Assembly (NCBI GenBank): GCA_000149265.1
Contig: CH001979.1
Coordinates: forward strand, 383,023 to 447,022
DNA: 64,000 nt
From: Ciona savignyi
Taxonomy: Eukaryota; Chordata; Ascidiacea; Phlebobranchia; Cionidae
Reading direction: 5' to 3'
The position numbers and the translations under genes are program-made. The notes beneath the pieces were generated by a model. It searched no databases. It was not told where the DNA came from and saw only the letters and a program-made list of their open reading frames with translations. Positions 1 to 12,581 of this stretch are shown piece after piece (the first letter of the stretch is position 1; each line of letters opens with the position of its first letter).

Positions 1-790
1 CATGTCCAAGGAATTTGATGGAGGATTTTCCGAATTGGCATTTGTCATTTAGTGTTACCCCCGCTTCCTTCAGCCTTTCAAGAACAGTTACTAACCTTGA
101 ATCGTGTTCCGATTGTGTTCCTCCAAATATGAGAACATCATCCATGTGGCATAGCACACCTGGAATTCCTGTTAGGATATCGGACATCCGCCTCTGAAAA
201 TGCTCTGGAGCGGACGAAATTCCAAAAGGAAGGCGATTAAAACAAAAACCTCCCCACTGGTGTTATAAACGTGGTTAGCAACTTACTTTCTTCGGATAGG
301 GGTATCTGCCAAAAACCAGAGTTCGCATCTAATTTAGAAAATAATTTAGCTCCATTTAGCTTTGCAAGAGTTTCATCTACAGTTGGCATCAGATGAAGTT
401 CTCGGCACACACTTTTGTTTAACTTGGTGTAGTCAACGCAGATACGTAATTTCCCGCTGCTCTTTGGCACAACCACCATGCCGGCGCACCATTCCGTGGG
501 TTTGGTTACCGGGCTAATTACCCCCGATTTCTCCATTTGTTCCAATTCCTCCTTAACCTTACTTTCAAGAGGTAAAGGGACACGGCGTGGAGAATGGAGA
601 CTAAACGGCGGTGCATCCTTTTTTAGTTTTATCGTATACGGCTCTCCAAGCTTACCCAGCCCAGTAAAAACGGTTGGAAATTTTCGGGCGTATTCATGGC
701 TATCTAATCCTTGTATTCTTTTAAGAATATTCATTGCTTTGATAGCAGGCCAACCCAACAGTGGATTACTTAGACCTTGTGTTGAGCGTT
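1..790 (-). pseudogene. Ty3/Gypsy retrotransposon reverse transcriptase, frameshifted fragment
   Basis: Reading down the minus strand from about 790, an open frame gives the start of a Gypsy-type reverse transcriptase: the linker SPRRVPLP, then VKEELEQMEKSGVI, the fingers motif RICVDYTKLNK, and KLFSKLDANSGFWQIPL. The frame stops at 237. The sequence then continues in another frame with the LPFG motif and the catalytic CHMDDVLIFG (MDD codons at 137-145), running off the window at position 1. The break lies in a short A-run near 240-250 on the plus strand and looks like a one-base insertion. No gag, zinc knuckle or protease is seen between this frame and the candidate LTR, so the 5' part of the internal region is missing too. 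It is a dead transposon remnant, not a host gene. Confidence 0.88.
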
Positions 791-810
791 ACTATTTTTG
801 ACCTCCCAAC

Positions 811-974
811 TGTAATACTTTATAAAGGGGGATGGAGAGTTATACGTCACTAGAGTTGCATGCCTGAGTGATTTACCCTTCGTATATAAGTTGAAGTCTC
901 GTTCTCTGTCGCTCTCTTTCGTTCTTATAATACAGGTTCTAAACTACATAGCGCGTGTTCGCTATATCGCTACA
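811..974 (-). repeat. Candidate 5' LTR of the Gypsy remnant
   Basis: On the minus strand this 164-bp stretch begins TGTAGCGATA and ends GTATTACA, giving the TG...CA ends of an LTR. It contains a TATA-like TTATATA and lies just upstream of the reverse transcriptase fragment. Its outer edge coincides with the first recognisable tRNA-array spacer sequence at 975, as expected for an insertion into the array. No second LTR is in the window, so the limits are inferred. Confidence 0.4.
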
Positions 975-1267
975 GTTCACGATCTATTTCTTTATCGACA
1001 GGTATTTATTGCATAACAGCGAGAGTACTCAGAAAAAAAATTAAAAGATAAAAACGGAGCTTGATTTTAATACTTTAAAGATGGGTTATTAAGATTAAAT
1101 GAATTTATTTTTGTAAACATCATGTTACTTTCGAAATAACAAATGCTATTTGCAACCCTTTTAAGCTTGAAAATATATTAAAACCAGCGTATAGATTACA
1201 GCGATTTAAAAAGTACATTGAAGACTGAACTATGTCATTTCAAATGTTTATGAAATAAATTAAATAC

Positions 1268-1339
1268 AGGGGACACCCGGATTTGAATCAGGGACCTCTC
1301 GATCTGCAGTCGAATGCTCTACCACTGAGTTATATCCCG
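1268..1339 (-). tRNA. tRNA-Cys(GCA) copy 1, divergent
   Basis: Changes from the array consensus: G1C, G10A, G53A, each breaking a stem pair. Member of the G1C/G10A subfamily. First T-run about 56 nt past the gene. Probably not functional. Confidence 0.7.
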
Positions 1340-1705
1340 GAGATGACAGCTTAATGTAAACTGGCGTTTGAGAAAGCAGTGGTCTCAAGATTACCTCTAA
1401 TTGTCCACGATTTATTTTTTTATCCATAGGTATTTATTGTATAACAATGACATTTCTCAGCAAGCTTTTTTAACGATAAATAAAAGAGCTTGATTATATT
1501 ACTTTAAATATGGGTTATTAAGATTAAATAAATATATATGTAGGCCTAATGTACACTTGATTTTAATTTCGATATAACGAATGCTATTTGAAACCCTTTT
1601 AAGCTTGAAAATATATTAAAACCAGCGTATAGATTACAGCGATTTAAAAAGTACATTAAAGACTGAACTATGTCATTTCGAATGTTTATAAAATAAATTA
1701 AGTAC

Positions 1706-1777
1706 AGGGGACACCCGGATTTGAACCAGGGACCTCTCGATCTGCAGTCGAATGCTCTACCACTGAGCTATATCCCC
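1706..1777 (-). tRNA. tRNA-Cys(GCA) copy 2
   Basis: Exact consensus. Cloverleaf: acceptor 7 bp, D stem 4, anticodon stem 5 with loop CTGCAGA (anticodon GCA), variable AGGTC, T stem 5 with loop TTCAAAT, discriminator T73 as usual for tRNA-Cys. T4 about 12 nt past the gene. Confidence 0.95.
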
Positions 1778-2144
1778 TAGATGAAAGCGTAAAGTAAATT
1801 GGCGGTTGAGTTAGAAGGTGGTCTCATGATTACCTCTACTTGCTCAGGAATTATTTCTTTATCAATTCGTATTTATTGTTTAACATTGTCAGTTCCCATC
1901 CATTTTTCTTAAAGATAAATAAAAGAGCTTGATTATAATACTTTTAAGATGGGTTATTAAAATTAAATTAATATATGTATTGTACTCATGACATCATATT
2001 ACTTTCAAAATAACAAATGCTATTTGCAACCCTTTTAAGCTTGAAAAACATTTTTAACCAGCGTATAGATTATAGCGATTTAAAAACTACATTAAAGACT
2101 GATGAACTATGTCATTTCAAATGTTTATGAAATAAATTAAATAC

Positions 2145-2216
2145 AGGGGACACCTGGATTTGAACCAGGGACCTCTCGATCTGCAGTCGAATGCTCTACC
2201 ACTGAGCTATATCCCC
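2145..2216 (-). tRNA. tRNA-Cys(GCA) copy 3
   Basis: One change, G63A, which turns the T51:G63 wobble in the T stem into a T:A pair. Structure intact. First T-run far, about 56 nt. Confidence 0.92.
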
Positions 2217-2574
2217 TAGATGAAAGCGTAATGTAAATTGGCGGTTGAGTTAGAAGGTGGTCTCATGATTACCTCTACTTATTCAGGAATTATTTCTTTA
2301 TCAATGCGTATTTTTTGTTTAACATTGTCAGTTCCCATCCATTTTTCTTAAAGATAAATAAAAGAGCTTGATTATAATACTTTAAAGATGGGTTATTAAG
2401 ATTAAATTAATATATGTATTGTACTCGTGATTTTACTGTCGATATAACGAATGCTATTTGCAACCCTTTTAAGCTTGAAAATATTTTAAAACCAGATTAT
2501 AGATTACAGCGATTTAAAAAATACATTAAAGAATGAACTTGTTATTTCGAATATTTATGAACCAAATTAATAAT

Positions 2575-2646
2575 AGGGGACACCCGGATTTGAACCAGGG
2601 ACCTCTCGATCTGCAGTCGAATGCTCTACCACTGAGCTATATCCCC
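2575..2646 (-). tRNA. tRNA-Cys(GCA) copy 4
   Basis: Exact consensus. The 3' flank reads ATTATTAATT, a broken version of the near T5 terminator, so the first T-run is far. Confidence 0.95.
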
Positions 2647-3009
2647 GAGATGGCAGCGTAATGTAAATTGGCGTTTGAGTGAGAAGTGGTGTCAATATCA
2701 TCTCTAGGCCTAGTTGTTCACGATCTATTTCTTTATCGACAGTTATTTATTGTATAACAACGACAGTACTAAGAAAAAAAAATTGAAAGATAAAAACGGA
2801 GCTTGATTTTAATACTTTAAAGATGGGTTATTAAGATTAAATGAATTTATTTTTGTAAGACATCATGTTACTTTCGAAATAACAAATGCTATTTGCAACC
2901 CTTTTAAGCTTGAAAATATTTTTAACCAGCGTATAGATTACAGCGATTTAAAAACTACATTAAAGACTGAACTATGTCATTTCAAATGTTTATGAAATAA
3001 ATTAAATAC

Positions 3010-3081
3010 AGGGGACACCCGGATTTGAACCAGGGAGCTCTCGATCTGCAGTCGAATGCTCTACCACTGAGCTATATCCCC
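3010..3081 (-). tRNA. tRNA-Cys(GCA) copy 5
   Basis: One change, G46C, in the variable loop. Stems intact. Far T-run. Confidence 0.88.
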
Positions 3082-3447
3082 GAGATGACAGCTTAATGTA
3101 AACTGGCGTTTGAGAAAGAAGTGGTCTCAAGATTACCTCTAATTGTTCACGATTTATTTTTTTCATCCATAGGTATTTATTGTATAACAATGCCATTTCT
3201 CAGCAAATTTTTTAACGATAAATAAAAGAGCTTGATTATATTACTTTAAATATGGGTTATTAAGATTAAATAAATATATATGTAGGCCTATTGTACACAT
3301 GATTTTACTTTCGATATAACGAATGCTATTTGCAACCCTTTTAAGCTTGAAAATATATTAAAACCAGCGTATAGATTACAGCGATTTAAAAAGTACATTA
3401 AAGACTGAACTATGTCATTTCGAATGTTTATAAAATAAATTAAATAC

Positions 3448-3519
3448 AGGGGACACCCGGATTTGTACCAGGGTCCTCTCGATCTGCAGTCGAATGCTCT
3501 ACCACTAAGCTATATCCCC
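3448..3519 (-). tRNA. tRNA-Cys(GCA) copy 6, divergent
   Basis: T55A (nearly invariant, in the B box), T47A, C13T. Promoter and fold probably weakened. T4 about 12 nt past the gene. Confidence 0.7.
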
Positions 3520-3885
3520 GAGATGAAAGCGTAATGTAAACTGGCGTTTGAGAAAGAAGTGGTCTCAAGATTACCTCTAATTGTTCACGATTTATTTTTT
3601 TTATCCATAGGTATTTATTGTATAACAATGCCATTTCTCAGCAAATTTTTTAACGATAAATAAAAGAGCTTGATTATATTACTTTAAATATGGGTTATTA
3701 AGATTAAATAAATATATATGTAGGCCTATTGTACACATGATTTTACTTTCGATATAACGAATGCTATTTGCAACCCTTTTAAGCTTGAAAATATATTAAA
3801 ACCAGCGTATAGATTACAGCGATTTGAAAAGTACATTAAAGACTGAACTATGTCATTTCGAATGTTTATAAAATAAATTAATTAC

Positions 3886-3957
3886 AGGGGACACCAGGAT
3901 TTGAACCAGGGTCCTCTCGATCTGCAGTCGAAAGCTCTACCACTGAGCTCTATCCCC
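3886..3957 (-). tRNA. tRNA-Cys(GCA) copy 7, divergent
   Basis: G63T, T47A, A26T and T8G; the T8 change hits a nearly invariant base. T4 about 12 nt past the gene. Same lineage as copies 12, 20, 27, 61 and 67. Confidence 0.7.
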
Positions 3958-4315
3958 TAGATGAAAGCGTAATGTAAATTGGCGGTTGGGTTAGAAGGTG
4001 GTCTCATGATTACCTCTACTTGCTCAGGAATTATTTCTTTATCAATGCGTATTTATTGTTTAACATTGTCAGTTCCCATCCATTTTTCTTAAAGATAAAT
4101 AAAAGAGCTTGATTATAATACTTTAAAGATGGGTTATTAAGATTAAATTAATATATGTATTGTACTCGTGATTTTACTCTCGATATAACGAATGCTATTT
4201 GCAACACTTTTAAGCTTGAAAATATTTTAAAACCAGCTTATAGATTACAGCGATTTAAAAAATACATTAAAGAATGGACTTGTTATTTCGAATATTTTTG
4301 AACCAAATTAAAAAT

Positions 4316-4387
4316 AGGGGACACCCGGATTTGAACCAGGGACCTCTCGATCTGCAGTCGAATGCTCTACCACTGAGCTAAATCACA
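4316..4387 (-). pseudogene. tRNA-Cys copy 8, acceptor stem broken
   Basis: Body matches the consensus but the 5' acceptor strand carries G1T, G3T and A7T, leaving three of seven pairs unmade. T5 starts 2 nt past the gene. Confidence 0.8.
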
Positions 4388-4749
4388 GAGATGGCAGCGT
4401 AATGTAAATTGGCGTTTGAGTGAGAAGTGGTGTCAATATCATCTCTTGGCCTAGTTGTTTACGATCTATTTCTTTATCGACAGGTATTTATTGTATAATA
4501 ACGACAGTACTCAGAAAAAAAAATTGAAAGATAAAAACGGAGCTTGATTTTAATACTTTAAAGATGGGTTATTAAGATTAAATGAATTTATTTTTGTAAA
4601 CATCATGTTACTTTCGACATAACAAATGCTATTTGCAACCAATTTAAGCTTGAAAATATTTTTAACCAGCTTATAGATTACAGCGATTTAAAAACTACAT
4701 TAAAGACTGAACTATGTCATTTCAAATGTTTATGAAATAAATTAAATAC

Positions 4750-4821
4750 AGGGGACACCCGGATTTGAACCAGGGACCTCTCGATCTGCAGTCGAATGCT
4801 ATATCACTGAGCTATATCCCC
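4750..4821 (-). tRNA. tRNA-Cys(GCA) copy 9, divergent
   Basis: G22T breaks the D stem and G19A removes a nearly invariant D-loop base. Shared with copies 14 and 63. Far T-run. Confidence 0.72.
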
Positions 4822-5193
4822 TAGATGAAAGCGTAATGTAAATTGGCGGTTGGGTTAGAAGGTGGTCTCATGATTACCTCTACTTGCTCAGGAATTATTT
4901 CTTTATCAATGCGTATTTATTGTTTAACATTGTCAGTTCCCATCCATTTTTCTTAAAGATAAATAAAAGAGCTCGATTATAATACTTTTAAGATGGGTTA
5001 TTAAGATTAAATTAATATATATGTAGGCCTATTGTACACATGATTTTACTTTCGATATAACGAATGCTATTTGCAACCCTTTTAAGCTTGAAAATATATT
5101 AAAACCAGCGTATAGATTACAGCGATTTAAAAACTACATTAAAGACTGAACTGAACTATGTCATTTCAAATGTTTATGATATAAATTAAATAC

Positions 5194-5265
5194 AGGGGAC
5201 ACCCGGATTTGAACCAGGGACCTCTCGATCTGCAGTCGAATGCTCTACCACTGAGCTATATCCCC
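5194..5265 (-). tRNA. tRNA-Cys(GCA) copy 10
   Basis: Exact consensus. Far T-run. Confidence 0.95.
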
Positions 5266-5623
5266 TAGATGAAAGCGTAATGTAAATTGGCGGTTGAGTT
5301 AGAAGGTGGTCTCATGATTACCTCTACTTATTCAGGAATTATTTCTTTATCAATGCGTATTTTTTGTTTAACATTGTCAGTTCCCATCCATTTTTCTTAA
5401 AGATAAATAAAAGAGTTTAATTATAATACTTTAAAGATGGGTTATTAAGATTAAATTAATATATGTATTGTACTCGTGATTTTACTGTCGATATAACGAA
5501 TGCTATTTGCAACCCTTTTAAGCTTGAAAATATTTTTAACCAGCGTATAGATTACAGCGATTTAAAAACAACATTAAAGACTGAACTATGTCATTTCAAA
5601 TGTTTATGAAACAAATTAAATAC

Positions 5624-5695
5624 AGGGGACATCCGGATTTGAACCAGGGACCTCTCTATCTGCAGTCGAATGCTCTACCACTGAGCTATATCCCC
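5624..5695 (-). tRNA. tRNA-Cys(GCA) copy 11, divergent
   Basis: G65A (T stem) and C40A (anticodon stem), both making mismatches. Far T-run. Confidence 0.75.
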
Positions 5696-6062
5696 GAGAT
5701 GACAGCTTAATGTAAACTGGCGTTTAAGAAGGTAGTGGTCTCAAGATTACCTCTAATTGTTCACGATTTATTTTTTTTATCCATAGGTATTTATTGTATA
5801 ACAATGACATTTCTCAGCAACTTTTTTTAACGATAAATAAAAGAGCTTGATTATATTACTTTAAGTATGGGTTATTAAGATTAAATAAATATATATGTAG
5901 GCCTATTGTACACATGATTTTACTTTCGATATAACGAATGCTATTTGCAACCCTTTTAAGCTTGAAAATATATTAAAACCAGCGTATAGATTACAGCGAT
6001 TTAAAAAGTACATTAAAGACTGAACTATGTCATTTCGAATGTTTATAAAATAAATTAATTAC

Positions 6063-6134
6063 AGGGGACACCAGGATTTGAACCAGGGTCCTCTCGATCT
6101 GCAGTCGAAAGCTCTACCACTGAGCTATATCCCC
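6063..6134 (-). tRNA. tRNA-Cys(GCA) copy 12, divergent
   Basis: G63T, T47A, A26T. Five units from copy 7, of which it is a close duplicate. T4 about 12 nt past the gene. Confidence 0.75.
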
Positions 6135-6492
6135 TAGATGAAAGCGTAATGTAAATTGGCGGTTGGGTTAGAAGGTGGTCTCATGATTACCTCTACTTGC
6201 TCAGGAATTATTTCTTTATCAATGCGTATTTATTGTTTAACATTGTCAGTTCCCATCCATTTTTCTTAAAGATAAATAAAAGAGCTTGATTATAATACTT
6301 TAAAGATGGGTTATTAAGATTAAATTAATATATGTATTGTACTCGTGATTTTACTCTCGATATAACGAATGCTATTTGCAACTCTTTTAAGCTTGAAAAT
6401 ATTTTAAAACCAGCTTATAGATTACAGCGATTTAAAAAATACATTAAAGAATGGACTTGTTATTTCGAATATTTATGAACCAAATTAAAAAT

Positions 6493-6564
6493 AGGGGACA
6501 CCCGGATTTGAACCAGGGACCTCTCGATCTGCAGTCGAATGCTCTACCACTGAGCTATATCCCC
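6493..6564 (-). tRNA. tRNA-Cys(GCA) copy 13
   Basis: Exact consensus, with T5 starting 2 nt past the gene: a textbook Pol III unit. Confidence 0.96.
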
Positions 6565-6927
6565 GAGATGGCAGCGTAATGTAAATTGGCGTTTGAGTGA
6601 GAAGTGGTGTCAATATCATCTCTTGGCATGGTTGTTCACGATCTATTTCTTTATCGACAGGTATTTATTGTATAATAACGACAGTACTCAGAAAAAAAAA
6701 ATTGAAAGATAAAAACGGAGCTTGATTTTAATACTTTAAAGATGGGTTATTAAGATTAAATGAATTTATTTTTGTAAACATCATGTTACTTTCGAAATAA
6801 CAAATGCTATTTGCAACCAATTTAAGCTTGAAAATATTTTTAACCAGCTTATAGATTACAGCGATTTAAAAACTACATTAAAGACTGAACTATGTCATTT
6901 CAAATGTTTATGAAATAAATTAAATAC

Positions 6928-6999
6928 AGGGGACACCCGGATTTGAACCAGGGACCTCTCGATCTGCAGTCGAATGCTATATCACTGAGCTATATCCCC
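6928..6999 (-). tRNA. tRNA-Cys(GCA) copy 14, divergent
   Basis: G22T and G19A, as in copy 9, five units away. Far T-run. Confidence 0.72.
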
Positions 7000-7357
7000 T
7001 AGACGAAAGCGAAATGTAAATTGGCGGTTGAATTAGAAGGTGGTCTCATGATTACCTCTACTTATTCAGGAATTATTTCTTTATCAATGCGTATTTTTTG
7101 TTTAACATTGTCAGTTCCCATCCATTTTTCTTAAAGATAAATAAAAGAGTTTGATTATAATACTTTAAAGATGGGTTATTAAGATTAAATTAATATATGT
7201 GTTGTACTCGTGATTTTACTGTCGATATAACGAATGCTATTTGCAACCCTTTTAAGCTTGAAAATATTTTAAAACCAGATTATAGATTACAGCGATTTAA
7301 AAAATATATTAAAGAATGAACTTGTTATTTTGAATATTTATGAACCAAATTAAAAAT

Positions 7358-7429
7358 AGGGGACACCCGGATTTGAACCAGGGACCTCTCGATCTGCAGT
7401 CGAATGCTCTACCACTGAGCTATATCCCC
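7358..7429 (-). tRNA. tRNA-Cys(GCA) copy 15
   Basis: Exact consensus with near T5 terminator. Confidence 0.96.
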
Positions 7430-7791
7430 GAGATGGCAGCGTAATGTAAATTGGCGTTTGAGTGAGAAGTGGTGTCAATATCACCTATAGGCCTAGTTGT
7501 TCACGATCTATTTCTTTATCGACAGGTATTTATTGCATAACAGCGAGAGTACTCAGAAAAAAAATTAAAAGATAAAAACGGAGCTTGATTTTAATACTTT
7601 AAAGATGGGTTATTAAGATTAAATGAATTTATTTTTGTAAACATCATGTTACTTACGAAATAACAAATGCTATTTGCAACCCTTTTAAGCTTGAAAATAT
7701 ATTAAAACCAGCGTATAGATTACAGCGATTTAAAAACTACATTAAAGACTGAACTATGTCATTTCAAATCTTTATGAAATAAATTAAATAC

Positions 7792-7863
7792 AGGGGACAC
7801 CCGGATTTGAACCAGGGACCTCTCGATCTGCAGTCGAATGCTCTACCACTGAGTTATATCCCG
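7792..7863 (-). tRNA. tRNA-Cys(GCA) copy 16, G1C/G10A subfamily
   Basis: G1C and G10A without compensation, giving C1:C72 and A10:C25 mismatches. Far T-run. Confidence 0.72.
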
Positions 7864-8229
7864 GAGATGACAGCTTAATGTAAACTGGCGTTTGAGAAAG
7901 CAGTGGTCTCAAGATTACCTCTAATTGTCCACGATTTATTTTTTTATCCATAGGTATTTATTGTATAACAATGACATTTCTCAGCAAGCTTTTTTAACGA
8001 TAAATAAAAGAGCTTGATTATATTACTTTAAATATGGGTTATTAAGATTAAATAAATATATATGTAGGCCTATTGTACACATGATTTTAATTTCGATATA
8101 ACGAATGCTATTTGCAACCCTTTTAAGCTTGAAAATATATTAAAACCAGCGTATAGATCACAGCGATTTAAAAAGTACATTAAAGACTGAACTATGTCAT
8201 TTCGAATGTTTATAAAATAAATTAAGTAC

Positions 8230-8301
8230 AGGGGACACCCGGATTTGAACCAGGGACCTCTCGATCTGCAGTCGAATGCTCTATCACTGAGCTATATCCC
8301 C
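8230..8301 (-). tRNA. tRNA-Cys(GCA) copy 17
   Basis: One change, G19A, in the D loop at a base that normally contacts the T loop. T4 about 12 nt past the gene. Confidence 0.85.
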
Positions 8302-8668
8302 TAGATGAAAGCGTAATGTAAATTGGCGGTTGGGTTAGAAGGTGGTCTCATGATTACCTCTACTTGCTCAGGAATTATTTCTTTATCAATGCGTATTTAT
8401 TGTTTAACATTGTCAGTTCCCATCCATTTTTCTTAAAGATAAATAAAAGAGCTCGATTATAATACTTTTAAGATGGGTTATTAAGATTAAATTAATATAT
8501 ATGTAGGCCTATTGTACACATGATTTTACTTTCGATATAACGAATGCTATTTGCAACCCTTTTAAGCTTGAAAATATATTAAAACCAGCGTATAGATTAC
8601 AGCGATTTAAAAACAACATTAAAGACTGAACTATGTCATTTCAAATGTTTATGAAATAAATTAAATAC

Positions 8669-8740
8669 AGGGGACACCCGGATTTGAACCAGGGACCTCT
8701 CGATCTGCAGTCGAATGCTCTACCACTGAGCTATATCCCC
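8669..8740 (-). tRNA. tRNA-Cys(GCA) copy 18
   Basis: Exact consensus. Far T-run. Confidence 0.95.
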
Positions 8741-9088
8741 TAGATGAAAGCGTAATGTAAATTGGCGGTTGAGTTAGAAAGTGGTCTCATGATTACCTCT
8801 ACTTATTCAGGAATTATTTCTTTATCAATGCGTATTTTTTGTTTAACATTCTCAGTTCCCATCCATTTTTCTTAAAGATAAGTAAAGGAGTTTAATTATA
8901 ATACTTTAAATTGGGTTATTAAGATTAAATTAATATATGTATTGTACTCGTGATTTTACTGTCGATATAACGAATGCTATTTGCAACCCTTTTAAGCTTG
9001 AAAATATTTTAAAACCAGCGTATAGATTACAGCGATTTAAAAACAACATTAAAGACTGAACTATGTCATTTCAAATGTTTATGAAACA

Positions 9089-9160
9089 AATTAAATACAA
9101 GGAACACCCGGATTTGAACCAGGGACCTCTCTATCTGCAGTCGAATGCTCTACCACTGAG
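9089..9160 (-). pseudogene. tRNA-Cys copy 19, acceptor stem degraded
   Basis: G1C on one side and C69T, C72T on the other side of the acceptor stem, plus C40A in the anticodon stem. Far T-run. Confidence 0.7.
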
Positions 9161-9537
9161 CTATATCCCGGAGATGACAGCTTAATGTAAACTGGCGTTT
9201 GAGAAAGTAGTGGTCTCAAGATTACCTCTAATTGTTCACGATTTATTTTTTTTATCCATAGGTATTTATTGTATAACAATGACATTTCTCAGCAACTTTT
9301 TTTAACGATAAATAAAAGAGCTTGATTATATTACTTTAAGTATGGGTTATTAAGATTAAATAAATATATATGTAGGCCTATTGTACACATGATTTTACTT
9401 TCGATATAACGAATGCTATTTGCAACCCTTTTAAGCTTGAAAATATATTAAAACCAGCGTATAGATTACAGCGATTTAAAAAGTACATTAAAGACTGAAC
9501 TATGTCATTTCGAATGTTTATAAAATAAATTAATTAC

Positions 9538-9609
9538 AGGGGACACCAGGATTTGAACCAGGTTCCTCTCGATCTGCAGTCGAAAGCTCTACCACTGAGC
9601 TATATCCCC
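9538..9609 (-). tRNA. tRNA-Cys(GCA) copy 20, divergent
   Basis: G63T, C48A, T47A, A26T. T4 about 12 nt past the gene. Near-identical to copy 67. Confidence 0.7.
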
Positions 9610-9968
9610 TAGATGAAAGCGTAATGTAAATTGGCGGTTGGGTTAGAAGGTGGTCTCATGATTACCTCTACTTGCTCAGGAATTATTTCTTTATCAATGC
9701 GTATTTATTTGTTTAACATTGTCAGTTCCCATCCATTTTTCTTAAAGATAAATAAAAGAGTTTAATTATAATACTTTAAAGATGGGTTATTAAGATTAAA
9801 TTAATATATGTATTGTACTCGTGATTTTACTGTCGATATAACGAATGCTATTTGCAACCCTTTTAAGCTTGAAAATATTTTAAAACCAGATTATAGATTA
9901 CAGCGATTTAAAAAATACATTAAAGAATGAACTTGTTATTTCGAATATTTATGAACCAAATTAAAAAT

Positions 9969-10040
9969 AGGGGACACCCGGATTTGAACTAGGGACCTCT
10001 CGATCTGCAGTCGAATGCTCTACCACTGAGCTATATCCCC
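9969..10040 (-). tRNA. tRNA-Cys(GCA) copy 21
   Basis: G52A, an A:C mismatch in the T stem. Near T5 terminator. Confidence 0.85.
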
Positions 10041-10402
10041 GAGATGGCAGCGTAATGTAAATTGGCGTTTGAGTGAGAAGTGGTGTCAATATCACCTCTA
10101 GGCCAAGTTGTTCACGATCTATTTCTTTATCGACACGTATTTATTGTATAACAACGACAGTACTCAGAAAAAAAATTAAAAGATAAAAACGGAGCTTGAT
10201 TTTAATACTTTAAAGATGGGTTATTAAGATTAAATGAATTTATTTTTGTAAACTTCATGTTACTTTCGAAATAACAAATGCTATTTGCAACCCTTTTAAG
10301 CTTGAAAATATATTAAAACCAGCGTATAGATTACAGCGATTTAAAAAGTACATTGAAGACTGAACTATGTCATTTCAAATGTTTATGAAATAAATTAAAT
10401 AC

Positions 10403-10474
10403 AGGGGACACCCGGATTTGAACCAGGGACCTCTCGATCTGCAGTCGAATGCTCTACCACTGAGTTATATCCCG
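10403..10474 (-). tRNA. tRNA-Cys(GCA) copy 22, G1C/G10A subfamily
   Basis: G1C and G10A. Far T-run. Confidence 0.72.
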
Positions 10475-10840
10475 GAGATGACAGCTTAACGTAAACTGGG
10501 GTTTGAGAAAGCAGTGGTCTCAAGATTACCTCTAATTGTCCACGATTTATTTTTTTATCCCATAGGTATTTATTGTATAACAATGACATTTCTCAGCAAG
10601 CTTTTTTAACGATAAATAAAAGAGCTTGATTATATTACTTTAAATATGGGTTATTAAGATTAAATAAATATATATGTAGGCCTATTGTACACATGATTTT
10701 AATTTCGACATAACGAATGCTATTTGCAACCCTTTTAAGCTTGAAAATATATTAAAACCAGCGTATAGATTACAGCGATTTAAAAGTACATTAAAGACTG
10801 AACTATGTCATTTCGAATGTTTATAAAATAAATTATGTAC

Positions 10841-10912
10841 AGGGGACACCCGGATTTGCACCAGGGACCTCTCGATCTGCAGTCGAATGCTCTACCACTG
10901 AGCTATATCCCC
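10841..10912 (-). tRNA. tRNA-Cys(GCA) copy 23
   Basis: T55G in the T loop, a nearly invariant B-box base. Stems intact. T4 about 12 nt past the gene. Confidence 0.78.
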
Positions 10913-11276
10913 TAGATGAAAGCGTAAAGTAAATTGGCGGTTGAGTTAGAAGGTGGTCTCATGATTACCTCTACTTGCTCAGGAATTATTTCTTTATCAA
11001 TGCGTATTTATTGTTTAACATTGTCAGTTCCCATCCATTTTTCTTAAAGATAAATAAAAGAGCTTGATTATAATACTTTTAAGATGGGTTATTAAAATTA
11101 AATTAATATATGTATTGTACTCATGACATCATATTACTTTCAAAATAACAAATGCTATTTGCAACCCTTTTAAGCTTGAAAAACATTTTTAACCAGCGTA
11201 TAGATTACAGCGATTTAAAAACTACATTAAAGACTGAACTATGTCATTTCAAATGTTTATGAAATAAATTAAATAC

Positions 11277-11348
11277 AGGGGACACACGGATTTGTACCAG
11301 GGACCTCTCGATCTGCAGTCGAATGCTCTACCACTGAGCTATATCCCC
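11277..11348 (-). tRNA. tRNA-Cys(GCA) copy 24, divergent
   Basis: G64T (T stem) and T55A (B box). Far T-run. Adjacent copy 25 shares G64T, pointing to a recent unit duplication. Confidence 0.72.
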
Positions 11349-11712
11349 TAGATGAAAGCGTAATGTAAATTGGCGGTTGAGTTAGAAGGTGGTCTCATGA
11401 TTACCTCTACTTGCTCAGGAATTATTTCTTTATCAATGCGTATTTATTGTTTAACATTGTCAGTTCCCATCCATTTTTCTTAAAGATAAATAAAAGAGCT
11501 TGATTATAATACTTTTAAGATGGGTTATTAAAATTAAATTAATATATGTATTGTACTCATGACATCATATTACTTTCAAAATAACAAATGCTATTTGCAA
11601 CCCTTTTAAGCTTGAAAAACATTTTTAACCAGCGTATAGATTACAGCGATTTAAAAACTACATTAAAGACTGAACTATGTCATTTCAAATGTTTATGAAA
11701 TAAATTAAATAC

Positions 11713-11784
11713 AGGGGACACACGGATTTGAACCAGGGACCTCTCGATCTGCAGTCGAATGCTCTACCACTGAGCTATATCCCC
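11713..11784 (-). tRNA. tRNA-Cys(GCA) copy 25
   Basis: G64T only, one T-stem mismatch. Far T-run. Confidence 0.85.
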
Positions 11785-12142
11785 TAGATGAAAGCGTAAT
11801 GTAAATTGGCGGTTGAGTTAGAAGGTGGTCTCATGATTACCTCTACTTATTCAGGAATTATTTCTTTATCAATGCGTATTTTTGTTTAATATTGTCAGTT
11901 CCCATCCATTTTTCTTAAAGATAAATAAAAGAGCTTGATTATAATACTTTAAAGATGGGTTATTAAGATTAAATTAATATATGTATTGTACTCGTGATTT
12001 TACTTTCGAAATAACAAATGCTATTTGCAACCCTTTTAAGCTTGAAAATATTTTTAACCCGCGTATAGATTACAGCGATTTAAAAATTACATTAAAAGAC
12101 TGAACTATGTCATTTTAAATGTTTATGAAATAAATTAAATAC

Positions 12143-12214
12143 AGGGGACACCCGGATTTGAAGCAGGGACCTCTCGATCTGCAGTCGAATGCTCTACCAC
12201 TGAGCTATATCCCC
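12143..12214 (-). tRNA. tRNA-Cys(GCA) copy 26
   Basis: G53C breaks the last T-stem pair and the invariant G53:C61 contact. Shared with copies 39, 46 and 60. Far T-run. Confidence 0.78.
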
Positions 12215-12581
12215 GAGATGACAGCTTAATGTAAACTGGCGTTTGAGTTAGAAGGTGGTCTCATGATTACCTCTACTTGCTCAGGAATTATTTCTTTATC
12301 AATGCGTATTTATTGTTTAACATTGTCAGTTCCCATCCATTTTTCTTAAAGATAAATAAAAGAGCTTGATTATATTACTTTAAATATGGGTTATTAAGAT
12401 TAAATAAATATATATGTAGGCCTATTGTACACATGATTTTACTTTCGATATAACGAATGCTATTTGCAACCCTTTTAAGCTTGAAAATATATTAAAACCA
12501 GCGTATAGATTACAGCGATTTAAAAAGTACATTAAAGACTGAACTATGTCATTTCGAATGTTTATAAAATAAATTAATTAC